DNA of 64,000 nucleotides from Rosellinia necatrix. Its lineage: Eukaryota > Ascomycota > Sordariomycetes > Xylariales > Xylariaceae. The DNA lies in contig JAGYVD010000001.1 in NCBI GenBank assembly GCA_021209875.1, forward strand, positions 620,001 through 684,000. The letters run 5' to 3'. Shown one piece after another: positions 33,575 to 44,525 of the stretch (position 1 is its first letter; the number at the start of each line of letters is the position of its first letter). Both the position numbers and the translations under genes were made by a program. A model generated the notes under the pieces. That model ran no database searches. It worked only from the letters and a program-made list of their open reading frames with translations, and was not told where the DNA came from.

Positions 33575-35281
33575 CTTGGGACGAGATCGACGGACAAGCG
33601 AACGTGCGGGAGTCGGTAGTCGGTAGTATTCGGGGAGGATTGACGTATCGTGGACTATGGGGTGGAGAGCTCCGAGAGGCGACGGGGGCCAGTAGACGAG
33701 CTCACCATGCGCACCATGCACCACTCACCGCTCGCCGTGACCACTGACCACCTTACCCACACTACGTCCTTTGGTAGAGGGGGAGGGGGGGAAGGGGGGA
33801 AGGTGGAGGGAGAGGAAGGGAGAAGAAGGGAGAGGAAGGGAGAGGAGCGGCAGCGGGATGATGTCGCGCGTTGTCGATGGCACGACACGACCGGTGAGGT
33901 AGGGGTCAGATAGGATGGTGGTAAGGTCGTTAGGCCGTTAGGCGTATTGTCGGACCGGAGATGGTGTTTATTCATGCGTCATCGTCGGTTTGGTCCGTCG
34001 TTGCACGCTCTGTGCAGTAGTGAGGTTGGGTGGTGTGTAAGCAGGCAAAGTCAAAGTAGGTTCCTCGGTCTGGCTCGTTGTGAAGCCGCTAGGATGGGGA
34101 TGCACATCTGGCTCCAACTTGGCTTCCAATTCTCCTTCCATGCCTTCCACCCATTGGACTGCGACAGCTATAACTAGGTACAAGCCTCTATCGTTTTAGC
34201 ATGGGGTTCCACTATAATTTGGTCTACCGCGCTATTTTTATGTACGTGTACCTAGGTATGTAATGTACAAGCACACTATGTATGTACGGTATGTGCTACC
34301 CTGCTCGCCCTAACTACCGCCGCGAATGCACGACACACGCCGGACCCCACACCTTGTAACTATCCGAATATGGCTAAGCTAGGAATAGCCTCTGACGTAG
34401 GTTTGGAGTTCAATAGAGTTCTCCATCTTGGAAATTATATTAACATGGCTGCTGCGAAATGCTAACTTTCCCCATCTCCATCTCCATCATGGTCATGTCG
34501 TATAAAAGAGCAAGAGGCCACCGGCCAGCGTTCGCACACGCCCCGATCGACAACGCCACACCTGGGCGGCATAAAGCGATAGATTCAATTTTCATTCTCG
34601 CATGTATTAACCCGGATCGTGTATAGCACCTATCTAAGTCCTGTCTAAGCCTCAAACGTCCCCTCCCAGTGTCTCACCCCGCCAGCCTATCAGCATCACC
34701 AAATCCGCCCACGCACCTCTACCCATTCTACATCAGCCACTCCCGCTTAATTTTTTTCCCATATGTCTCACTTACTGAAAAGATTAGGGTATTGGATCTG
34801 CCTCGTGACCCCTACCTCCCCATATATACGCACGGGACTCTGCTTCGTCCTTCCCGAACAGTGGCAAGGCCGTTTTCGTCATACGAGAGGAGGAGAGGGT
34901 AGAGAGAGGGGCAGGGGAGATCGACGGTGGGTGTTTTCCATCCATACGCCACAGTCTCCCGCCTACCATGTGGGCTCAGGGGGGCAATACACTCGTGTAT
35001 GCGTATGTGGAATCGGAGCTGAAAGCTGGTTGCAGCCATCAAGTTCTAGAAATTAGCTCTATTCTATCCTCTTTTCCCCATTCGTCAGGGCCCGAGTCGA
35101 TATATCCTATATGCACGGCCTAACTTATACACTCTAGCGAAGTTCCCCTCAAAAACGGGCTCTATCTTTCTCTATTCTTCCTGCACATATCCACACCCGT
35201 GTCCTGAATCCGAAAGTTGACGAAGGAGGTCGCGCGTCCCCCCCCCGTTTGATGACGGGGACGCGTTGGCTCTCACGCTAT
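33575..35281. other. gene-free interval upstream of membrane-protein gene
   Basis: About 1.7 kb. Purine-rich (+ strand) GGGAGAGGAAGG-type repeats at about 33775-33850 lie in the promoter/5' UTR of the gene on the - strand, where they read as CT-rich. A TACCTAGGTA motif lies at about 34248-34258. No convincing gene. The right end holds the 3' region of the phosphatase gene. Confidence 0.5.
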
Positions 35282-36865
35282 TCATTCATAGCACAAGTCC
35301 CAGTGGCCCCCTTGTCTAGCGAAGCTCAAGCTGTCCACATACTTACTCAATATGCAGCGACCTAGCGCATCAGCATCGCAGTTCTGTAGCGGGATCACTC
35401 TGTCGTTGATGAGTACCCGCACAAACTCCTCTTCCGTGCCCTTGCATTGCAGCTTCTCCACATACATCCTCGCCGCGAAGGGCACCACCCAACTGGCCCC
35501 ATAGCCTTGGCTCTCCCTCGGATTCGCCTTCGTCGTATTGGAGAGTGGTTCCGTGGCATTGTAAAGACCCATAGCACCAAACACCCCCGACATGTCGTTG
35601 TCGTGGCTAAAGTCTGCGTAGAGCACACTGTCGAGGGGAAAGCTCTTTCGGGAGCTGTCTAGTGTGGAGTTTGTGCATGTTTCGTCTACTACCGGTTGGC
35701 CTGTGAGCCTAGCAATCAACTCATTTACGAAGCCAACCCCTTGTGTCGGCCCCAAGGGACTGCCGTTGGTGTAACCATACCACTTGCCCAGGGTCTGATA
35801 GTAGTCGAAACTATTCCACTCATCCTTGTCAAAGAGGTTGCAGAACGGGGAAAGATGACCATCCACATTGGCAACCGTCTCGAAGGGACATATGTCCATC
35901 AGGTGAATGATGTCCGAGTTGGACAGGTTCGCCCCCGCTAGATTCTTGTTCACCCGTTCCGCGACTGGCGGTACGAACGTGTCAACCCAGATCTCTTGGG
36001 AGTCGCCTCCCGTTTTAGGGCCCTCCTTGAAAGCGGTACAGGTCATCGGGCTGAGCGTATTATTAAACCCTTCCTCTTCGGGGAGTATGACCATCTCATA
36101 AGGGTACGCGTCCGGAAACTTGGCCTTCTTGTCCGCCAATCGTGCCTCATGGAAGCCCTGCGTCCAATTTACCGCCGAGTCCACTACACGCTTCTGGCCC
36201 GCGCTTCTAACAAAGGGTGAGACGCTCCTCGCAAGCTTCTCATACCGCTGATAGAAATGGATGCCCGAGTTGACCAGCTGTTGCTCGCCAAACACGGTAA
36301 GCTGATCTGCGCCAAGCGTGTACTTGTAGTGCTTGATAAACTGGAAATGCTTCCCGTACTCCATCGTGTCGGTATGAATGCGGTTGACGAGTTCCGCGTA
36401 CGCTAGGCTCTTGCCTAGCGTGGGATCACGGGCGCCGTGGCGCGACAACACCTGTGCGAAGGTCACCTCGCATCCCTTTGGAATATCGCTTGGGATGTCG
36501 GACGGCACCGAGTAAAATGGCGAATATTGGCCCCAGGAATGGGATATCGCCGGCTCACATTGGAAGCCGGAGGTGACATAATCACAAGAATGTCCCTTGC
36601 TTGATCGTCTAATACTGGTGTTAGTCGAACTGATGTACAGACGAGGGCAGCTCTAGACACACGTGAAGCTTAGCGCGAAAGCGACAATTGCCGCCAAGAC
36701 GAGGGCAACACCTGTGAGTTTGATGATAGATCTGTGCCGACCAGCCCATGTTGTGGTTCGCAGTTGCGATTCCTGGTCATTCTCCTGCTCCGGGAGAGTG
36801 CTGTAGTTAAACTGCTTCTGGCCTGCCAGAGAAGCAACGCGTTCTTTGAAAGCCGAAAGAGCCAT
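35282..36865 (-). CDS. histidine acid phosphatase (3-phytase-like), membrane anchored
   Basis: Phosphomonoesterase of histidine-phosphatase clade 2, likely hydrolysing phytate or other organic phosphates outside the cell. Two exons (36865-36663 and 36608-35282) with a 54-nt intron (donor GTGTGT, CGACTAAC branch, TATTAG acceptor); 509 residues. An N-terminal cytosolic stretch with KQFNYSTLPEQEND precedes a membrane helix (about 50-67, LTGVALVLAAIVAFALSF), so this is a type II membrane protein instead of a freely secreted enzyme. Catalytic motif RHGARDPT gives the nucleophile His. The proton donor motif is SHDNDM. ISHSWGQYSPFYSV is typical of fungal phytases, and several Cys fit the disulfides. 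An in-frame ATG at 36880 is possible, but 36865 has the better context (ATCATGGC). Confidence 0.88.
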
Positions 36866-37561
36866 GATGAAATTAAGCATTCAGGAAACTCCTCCCCCCA
36901 TGTTACACAATTTTACGATGTAATGTAATGTAGTGGTGATGAACCCGATACAACCTCCCAGCCCGAGTTGGAGAATGGGGTGATGGGCGCCACCGCTTTG
37001 TCTTAGTTGGGTCTCAACGCGTCTGACAGCCGGTGCCAGCCCGCCAATGCTTACCATCCACCCCCCTGACCGCCTCAGGGACTGGGGCCAGACTGATTCA
37101 CGTTGGCGATCAAATGAAGATGATTGGTAGCACTTGGGTAGATAGCTCGTCGATAGCTCGTAATTATAAGATTATGGTCATCAGACATCAAATTCGTAGC
37201 GCCGTTTCGACTATCCAAGTACCTAAAATCCTCTACGCCCGAACCTGTCTAAGCGGGCGACCAACCGACCCATCGTCAAAACCGGGACTATGGTATCATA
37301 TCATATCGAGAGAGAGAGAAAAAAAATCCAAAAAAAAAACTCCTCGAAAAGAGGAAAAAAAAAAGCTATCCCTCTAACCCAGGTTAGACTTCATGCTAGG
37401 AGTCTGGTATCTTTTTCCAACTCCGAATTATTGCTTTACCGCGCGCGCTATTTCTGGCGGTGGTTTTTAGAAAATTACAATAAAACATTTGGTAATCCCC
37501 CGGCCACCTAACAGGAATCGTGGGGGAATCTAGTGTATGATGCTGTTACAGAATTGTACTA
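36866..37561. other. intergenic, phosphatase upstream region
   Basis: About 700 bases: phosphatase promoter on the left, and 3' flank of the next - strand gene on the right. Contains GAGAGAGAGA and several A-runs at about 37309-37363. No gene seen. Confidence 0.5.
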
Positions 37562-39069
37562 CTAGAAGGCGATGCCGACGCTCGTACGATGCTGGAATTG
37601 GATGGGCTCTTCCAAGCCTAGCGGGACCCTGGCCGTCGACGGCGGCGACGGGCCGACTATGGCCCTCGGGGTCGTGGCGTTGCTGGGTGACAGGCTCGTG
37701 ATCAGGGTCGTCTCCTCCTCCTCCTCTTCTACAGTCCAGTCGGAGACGATGCTTGCGCTGTCAAAGCTGGAGCGTCGTCGCCGGTTCGGCTGCTCCGGGC
37801 TGCACACCGCCACCTGATAGAAGCCCTTGCGACCCGTCACGGGTGCCGGGGCGTTCGTGATGGAATCGTAACTGACATCTCTCTTGTGCCCCGCGGCTGC
37901 CGCGCCAGCGGCGCCGGCGGGGTTCAGCCAATTCGACACCCTGGAGAACGACTTCTTCTTGCGCAAGGGGGGGCGCAGTCGGAGCGGCAGCGGCGGCGGC
38001 GGGACTCGTCCCTCGATCTTCCGCGACGAGTTCGCCTCGTACCGTGCGGTACGGGCCGATGGTGGCTGGATTGCCGTTGCCGTGCTTGGGATGTGGTCGG
38101 AACTGAGTCGCTCGCTGAACGACGGCGCATTGGGAGGCATGGCCGGCACCTCTGGCATGGGCTCCATTTCTGTCGTAACGGTCAGATCATGTCACTGAAG
38201 GGACTCTTCTTCGGAGGGAGGCACGAACCTGGTTGTCCATGAGCGGTAGATGGTCTACTGTTGGAACAGAGCGTCTGCCTCTCTACAATGTCGTCGATTT
38301 GTTCTTGCAACTTGTCCCGCTCCAACATCGCGTTGGCCACTCTTTCCACCAAATCCTCCATGATTGGGGGCGGCGCCGGTGATGGCGATACGTAGCCTCT
38401 TGCCCTTGCCGGTGGGGGCCGCTGTGGAGTGCTTGTGTTGGAACGGGGTATCTCGGAGATAGACCCCCCGTTTACCGGCCGACGAGGTATGTTAAACGAC
38501 ACTGACGAGTGACTTCTCTTATGTGATATCGCGTGGCTACCCGAATCACTAGCATTTGAGAGGGTATAAACCCGTGGTGGCGGCGTAATAGGAGGAGTGG
38601 AATAATTCAGATGAGGAAGGATGGGCGATAGCCGGGTATCAGACATATTTAAACCAAGCTCCAGCGGGCGGAAAGACGTCGACTGGAGCTGGAACTGCGA
38701 CGACGTGCTGTCTGGAAAGTGGAACGACTCTGAGTAGACATGGCGAAAGTTGGACGGAGGCGATATACGCGGCCTGCGCGGTAACGAAGTATCAGATGGC
38801 AAAAGACGCTTTCTCGCCGAGAAGCTACTCCATCCGGATCCTCGCCTCTTCCTCGGAGTTCGCTCTTCTCCGAATACGTTGGGGGCGTTCCTCAAAGGGG
38901 CGGCGCTGGGCCTGGGCATGAACGAGGGCTCGTCATGAATAATAGCGAATGAATTATCATTAAGGTCATCATGGCCATGCGACTTCTCGTCGAGCTGGGA
39001 AGCCGTGGGGTGACAGATCTGGAAAATACAATGGGACCACGCATTGAACATCCCACTTAGAGCTTTCAT
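37562..39069 (-). CDS. unknown Ser/Pro-rich conserved fungal protein
   Basis: Two exons (39069-38229 and 38169-37562) with a 59-nt intron (donor GTTCGT, TCTGACC branch, CGACAG acceptor); 482 residues. I do not recognise a domain. The N-terminus is MKALSGMFNAWSHCIFQIC. Then follow long Ser/Pro/Arg stretches (TPRKRRGSGWSSFSARKRL, TPPITPPPRVYTLSNAS). A short helix likely to be coiled coil (MEDLVERVANAMLERDKLQEQIDDIVERQ, about 233-261) ends at SNSRPSTAHGQP. Exon 2 has Arg/Lys-rich and acidic (TVEEEEEETT) patches. The composition suggests a largely disordered scaffold or regulatory protein with many potential phosphosites. The splice junction is well supported because it closes the frame. Confidence 0.72.
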
Positions 39070-41125
39070 GATGATGGTAACCGCATGTCGAGCGAGCGGG
39101 AAAGAAGGTACGGCCAGCGATCGAGGAGGGATGGAAGATTACGAGCGAGCAGAGGGATCATGGCGATTTTCCGGGGTATCAAAACAGCTTTATGGGAAGG
39201 GCTTCCGAAGTTGACTAAAGTTACATTGCGCACTTGGTCTTATTTCTATTAGGCTCGAAGCAGCTGAGCCGTTTGGGCCTCACATTGGGACGGCCCTGCG
39301 AAGGGCGACGGGGAGCGTCGACGGATTGGATGCATCGGTGCGGCGGGATGATAGGCTGTCGAGCTCGGGGCGTGGGCCAGTCGGCGCTTACGGACCAGGG
39401 GGGTGTGGGAGAGGCCATGGGCTGGCGGCACACACCAGCGTGCAGGACTCCACCAGTTGTAAGATGGCCAACGCTCGACAGCCACTCCAATGTCTTAGAA
39501 TGCCTTGGTTGTGTTTCCTCTAGAAGGGCTTAGTAGCCCACCCCGACGGATTTGTGTGGTCATCGTGCCCCAACGCAGCAACAATGGTGTGTCTCGTGGG
39601 CCGCACAGATTGGTCATCGCGTGTGGCATCTTGGACCATCCGTGATGAACCGCGTAAAGGCATGTCTCTCGTCATGCCCGAAGCCATGGCGTCGAGTGGA
39701 CGACACGCACGCCCGGGAGATAGGACCTACAGGACCAACCCACCCGGCCCATAACGGCGAAGCCAGAGGTTCGTCCGGGGTGGTGTACCATCATGGTGCA
39801 CTAACCATAGTGACTAGTGTGTAGTTAATGGTGTGTACTATAGAATGCCATGGGCAAGAAGTGAGCGTCCTAGCGTGCGTCGGGCGACTGGATTTCGACA
39901 TCAGGGCCGGACGGATAACTACAGGGCTCGGGTATGACATGGTGCAGCAGAGTGTCGAAGCTGTGGGCTGTGTCGAAAGGGACACAGATGCTGTTTACAT
40001 TTCACCCGCCGCCTTCTTATGCAGATTCTATTAATACATACCGCGATCTTGCGACAGGAATTAAAAAAAAAAAAAAAAAAAAAAGAAACAGTGGAGAATA
40101 GGTCTTTAGTTAGCGGTATGAATGGATAAAATGGATGAATGTATGGATGTATGAATGGATGGATGTATGTATGCGCTGTCACTGTGCTGGTTGGTTCCTT
40201 AATTTTGAATCTTTTTTTAATGTTAGTGTCTTCTCCCGCCCTGATTGCACGGAATGCAGAGAGCTCTTTGCTGAGAATGGCGGCGAAAACAGATACAGTA
40301 GAAGCGACAGGCAGCGGGCGCAAGATGAGGCAGCAACAGCGGCATCTTGAGACAAGGGAATCGGATGCTGACGGCCCGACAGGAATTTGGCGAAAATTAC
40401 TTAAAAAAGAGAAGGCAATGCGACATAAGAGGCGGTAACAGCACTCGCCATGGCCGACCAGAAATCCGACCATGAAACGAAAGTGTGATATGATAAACCA
40501 ACTACCTAGTAGATAGTGTAGTGTGTCCTCCTCTAGTCGGTGTCTTGAGCTGGGTTGGGATAGGATAGCGCCGGCCTGCCTGTGTCGGCCTCCCTGCAGG
40601 TACTCCCGTGTTGTGATCATCGTACCTACCTGAATAGTGTCTAATAGTTGGTACCTAGTGCTACTATCCTAGCACATATTTGTGCGACATGATTAGGGAA
40701 GGGCGAACGTGTCTTGCAAGCTGTTGGCGATACCTAGGTACATAACTACCGGCTAAATACCGGAATCTTCTACCTACTTACCTACACTACTACGACTAGG
40801 TACCTAGGCAGTCTCAATCTGGTAATACCTAGGGTGTATAGTGTTATATTAGATAGAGCAATAAGCGGATGGGTTCGTCCTATTACCTTGAGCACAGAGG
40901 GGCTGCCAAGACCCAGAATGACAGGTTGTTAACTCCATCCATGTAATTGGAATATAGTGCTAGAATATTGAGGCCAAGTATCGCGTTGGCTTCTCCTCAT
41001 TCTCAACAAACCCCCCCAACAGCTATCCAGCTCCTTCTTCGCCTCGTAGCGCATCTCGACCGAACTCTCTTTTCCATATAGTCACCGAACCAGGACACTT
41101 TACTGCAAGAGAGTCTGCTTACGCC
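39070..41125. other. gene-free interval
   Basis: About 2 kb. Contains a 23-25 base A-run at about 40062-40084, an ATGGATG/ATGTATG-type tetranucleotide repeat at about 40118-40172, and TACCTAGGTA motifs at about 40731-40812. A 233-codon minus-strand frame at 39919-40620 crosses the T-run and repeat and is probably chance. No supportable gene. Confidence 0.5.
40062..40084. repeat. A homopolymer run
   Basis: An uninterrupted A-run of more than 20 bases, next to ATGGATGT-type short tandem repeats. It could be a retroposon poly(A) relic, but I see no target-site duplication or element body. Confidence 0.7.
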
Positions 41126-42569
41126 ATGGAAAACCCAAATCCCAATCCAGGGGGGACCTGGCGGACCTGGAGGCCCTGGAGGACCTGGAGGTCCTGGCGG
41201 CCCTGGCGGCCCCGGTGGTCCTGGAGGTCCCGGAGGTATGCCGATGGGACCTAATGGTATGCCGATGGGACCTGATGGCATGCCCATGCCCATAGGCCCC
41301 AATGGCATGCCCATGCCCACACCTCAGCAGATCCAGGCGATGCAGGCTCAACTGGCCGCCGAAGCACAAAAACACGGCATGACAGTACCGCAGTTCGTCG
41401 AGCAGATCAAAGCACAACGAATGGCCCAGATCCAGCAAATGCAGCAGCATCAACAGAGGTTAGCCGCACAGGGAGGTGGTCCGCCACCGGGAGGCCCCCA
41501 AGGTGGCCCTCAGGGACAACCGGGACCGCCACCGGGCATGCGGCAGGGCATGCCTCCTCCGGGACCGCAGGCTATCCGGCCCGGCCCGCCCAACCCCATC
41601 GCCATCGCCCTCGCCAATTTCTTGCGCGGCCAGCCACTCAAGCCCCGAACCTGTATTATGAACGGAGAGCGAAAGGATATGTTCAGAGGTATGTTTCGGT
41701 GTCAATCCCCTTGTCCGCCCATATTCCAGAATCTAACGCGATGAAATAAATAGTCAAGCGAGCCCTCCGCGCCCTCCAATCTCCAGCGTATGCGAAAGCC
41801 CGAGCTAAGAACCCCGCGCTACCCGAGATCAGGGACCGCGCTTCCCTTGAGAACACCTTCAAGCTTCTCCCCATGTCCATGCTAGCACTACGAGTCAACA
41901 AGGTCGATGCCCACGAAGGCCATAATCATGCGCCCCCGAAGAAAGCGAAGCGCCAAAAGGGCCTATGGACCGTCCGAGTAGAGCCCCAACAGGAGGCCGG
42001 TGACGACATGTACTATGTATGGTTGTACGAAGGCAGCCAGATCATGCGCAAGGTCTACGCTGCAATTGCTCTGGTGTTGATATTCTTGGTCGTTTTGTAC
42101 CCTCTGTGGCCCCTGGTCCTGCGCCAAGGCGTATATTATATCAGTTGGGGCTTCCTGGGGCTGCTCGGTCTTTTCTTCCTTATGGCCATCTTCCGCATCA
42201 TCCTGTTCTGTGTGACCTACTTCGTCGCCTCTCCCGGTTTATGGCTATACCCCAATCTATGGGAAGATGTTTCCTTCATGGACAGCTTCCGGCCCGTTTG
42301 GGCTTGGCATGAGGTCAGTATCCCGCCGAACATATCTAAAAGTGGATGGAGAAACTAACATACGCGCGCAGACGGAAAAGAAGAAAAAGAAGAAGGCTAA
42401 GAAGAGTGGGATCGGCGCCGAATCGGCGGCTCACTTCGCAGGCTCAATAGGTGAAGCTACTCCCGCTACGGCCACGACGACGGCAACCGACACCCAAGTA
42501 GAGACGGCTCCACAGCACAGAGCTGGTTATGTGGCGCCACGGGTCGAAGAGCTCGGTGACGAGGAGTAG
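41126..42569 (+). CDS. SEC62: Sec62 subunit of the ER post-translational translocon
   Basis: Sec62 acts with Sec63 at the Sec61 channel in post-translational import into the ER. Exons: (41126 or 41238)-41688, 41754-42313 and 42372-42569, introns 65 and 58 nt. A Gly/Pro/Met-rich N-terminus (GGPGGP repeats, MPMGPNGMPMG) leads to PTPQQIQAMQAQLAAEAQ. The conserved body has FLRGQPLKPRTCIMNGERKDMFRVKRALRALQ, FKLLPMSMLALRV and MYYVWLYEGSQI. Two membrane segments follow (about VYAAIALVLIFLVVLYPLW, and ISWGFLGLLGLFFLMAIF), then PGLWLYPNLWEDVSFMDSF and a Lys-rich tail. The well-placed ATG 41126 (GCCATGG) is one base out of frame with the body because of a G6 run at 41150-41155. Starting at ATG 41238 gives an intact 402-residue protein. 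Confidence 0.9.
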
Positions 42570-42905
42570 TAGGCATTGGAACTAACTACATCGACTAAAT
42601 CGGCGTTAGGAGGCTTGCTTAGCCATGGGCATTGGAAGAGTATAATGTAAATTATGTGGCGAGCAAAAAACCACACACACGTCATTATGGTTGACAAAAA
42701 AAGAAATACCAGAAGCGCTTTTCTCTATTTGGCTATGACTTGAACTACATGATATGATGGCCGTGAAATTACGTTGTCTTGCCACCGATAAACGAGTACG
42801 CCGACCACCCCCCCTCTTTGGAGACTTAAGCAAGTCAGCACGGGCAGGGCCTCAAACCCCCCCCCCTTCCCTCCCTCCCCGCGTTCCCATCTAGTCCAGT
42901 CAGGT
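42570..42905. terminator. convergent 3' region of SEC62 and RNase T2 genes
   Basis: 336 bases between converging stops, expected to contain both poly(A) regions. It also has a C-rich run with CCTTCCCTCCCTCCCC at about 42859-42880. No gene. Confidence 0.45.
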
Positions 42906-44525
42906 CTAGTCCAGGCGGACGGAGCCCGGCGTGCGCTCGTAATACCAGACGGCGCGGGGGCTCGTGGCGCAGTTGGAGAGGCTGCCGGCCGGGGGGTCGA
43001 CGGGGACGGGGTCGACGCGCTGGACGCGGCCGCGCACGCGGTAGTAGTACCAGACCTCGGCGAGCACAGTGAACCCACCATCGCGAGACCCGGCGCCGGC
43101 CTCGGTCTCGTTATATCGGGGGCCGGTACACCCGAGGTAAGGGACGCTGCCGGCGCGGCCGGCCGGCCCGGCCGGCCCGCAGGGCGCGCTGCAGGCGCGC
43201 GAGCGAGTAGGCCGTGCCGTTCGAGGGGACGACGCCCGCGCGCGCCAGGAACGCGTGCGTCGGCGCCCGCTCGTAGAACGCGGCCGCGGTCTCGAAGAAG
43301 GCGGCCACCTCGGCGTGCGGCGCGGGGGCCGGGGCGGGGCCGAGGCACTCCACGTCGAACGTGCTGAAGCACGTCGCGTGCTTGCTGAACTCGTGGGCCC
43401 AGAGGACCCAGCTCGGCTGGTTGAGGCCCGTCCAGTATCTAAAGGGGGAAAAACGGGGGAGGGAAGGTTAGAAATCGTAAAGGGAGGGGGCGGGGGGAAG
43501 GGGAGAGAGGGGGGAGGAGGAGGAGGAGGGGTTTACTTCTTCATGTAGGCGAGCAGGTCGTATTTTTGTAGCTTCTCCAGATACTCGGAGATCGGCGCGC
43601 CCTTCCACGGCTTCACGGGTGTCCCGGATGGCGTGCCCGTCGTGGTGTTGGGCGATGGGAAGGGGTCATATTGGCGTCTGGGACCGGGGTGTTAGGGTCG
43701 TCTCTGTCTCTCCCTCTGTCTCTCTCTTGCGCGCGGAGGCTTGATTGTTCCTTTTTTTTATGTTTTTTTCTCTTTTTTTTTTTTGTTCTTTGACTTACTT
43801 CAGATCGCAGTATTGCGTGTACGAACCTAGGGGGGGGGCGTGTTAGATAGATGATTGTAGACGCCAAGCCACTCACTGGTGGGTTCCGGGCCGCATACCA
43901 TTGCAAAAGTCTGTTGTTTCGTCCAGCACGTGGGCGTCAGCAATCCAATCCAATCAAACCTCCGAATCACGAGCCAGCCGTCCCTCCGTGATAGCGGGCG
44001 GAGAGGCGTGGTCCGAACGTACCGGGCCAGAGACCGTGGATTGTCCACGCGTCTTTGGGGAGCAGCTGGCCCTCGGATTCCAGGCCGGTATAGGTGTTCC
44101 AGAACTGGGTTTGGAGCTGTCATTCACCACCCACGGATTGTCAGCAACCAGCACGGCACGGCACGGCACGGCACGGCACACCATAGAACGGGCGTCTGGA
44201 AGATTCCCTCGCGCGTCCCGATTTGATTGGGGGAAGGGGGCAGGCTTACGACGAGACCTCCGAATGTCTCGACACAGCACGTGTCGACGAGGCCGGGTTG
44301 TGCCCCCTCTGAGCACGAGAGCACGGGCGGCACTATAATCGAAGGCGTTCAATTAGCCCTCCGCATCACGACCATGTCCCGTCGAAGCCGAGAATTGCGA
44401 CTCTGTGTGCGCAGCTTGCTGGCTTGCTTACCGAGGCTACAGGTGTGGTTGGCGGTGGTCAGGCCGGGGTATAGACCAGCGAGGGCACCCTGGGCGAGGA
44501 CGGCGAGAGCGAGGACCCAAGACAT
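42906..44525 (-). CDS. secreted ribonuclease T2
   Basis: Secreted endoribonuclease of the T2 family (cleaves RNA via 2',3'-cyclic phosphates). Seven exons: 44525-44432, 44332-44250, 44116-44023, 43910-43899, 43826-43799, 43677-43537 and 43438-42906; about 327 residues. Signal peptide MSWVLALAVLAQGALAG. Then Cys-rich segment VPPVLSCSEG..LVDTCCVETFGGLV, first active-site block WTIHGLWPDFCNGSYTQYC, and second block LWAHEFSKHATCFSTFD with the catalytic His/Glu/Lys/His set. Exon 4 is only 12 bases. The domain is followed by a C-terminal part ending WYYERTPGSVRLD. In exon 7, within a GC-rich GGCCGG stretch (43151-43186), the frame changes by one base between the ALARLQRAL-type helix and SVPYLGC, so an indel is suspected. 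N-glycosylation sites (NHT, NGT, NET) fit secretion. Confidence 0.88.
43150..43187. repeat. GGCCGG-rich stretch at the RNase T2 frame break
   Basis: Tandem GGCCGG/GGCCGGCC units, almost pure G+C, strongly self-complementary. The translated frame differs by one base on the two sides. This is a likely site of polymerase slippage or of a consensus error. Confidence 0.7.
44151..44178. repeat. (GGCAC)n pentanucleotide repeat in an RNase T2 intron
   Basis: About five tandem GGCAC units inside intron 2 of the RNase T2 gene (44117-44249). Non-coding in the spliced message. Confidence 0.75.

Noticed and set aside
40062..40084. Retroposon poly(A) tail
   Set aside because: No element body or target-site duplication is visible beside the A-run.
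39919..40620. 233-codon minus-strand frame
   Set aside because: It crosses a long A/T homopolymer and ATGGATG-type repeats, shows poly-Phe and repeated YIHP strings, and resembles no protein family.
41003..41320. Collagen-like (GPP)n frame on the minus strand
   Set aside because: Antisense reading of the Gly/Pro-rich Sec62 N-terminus.
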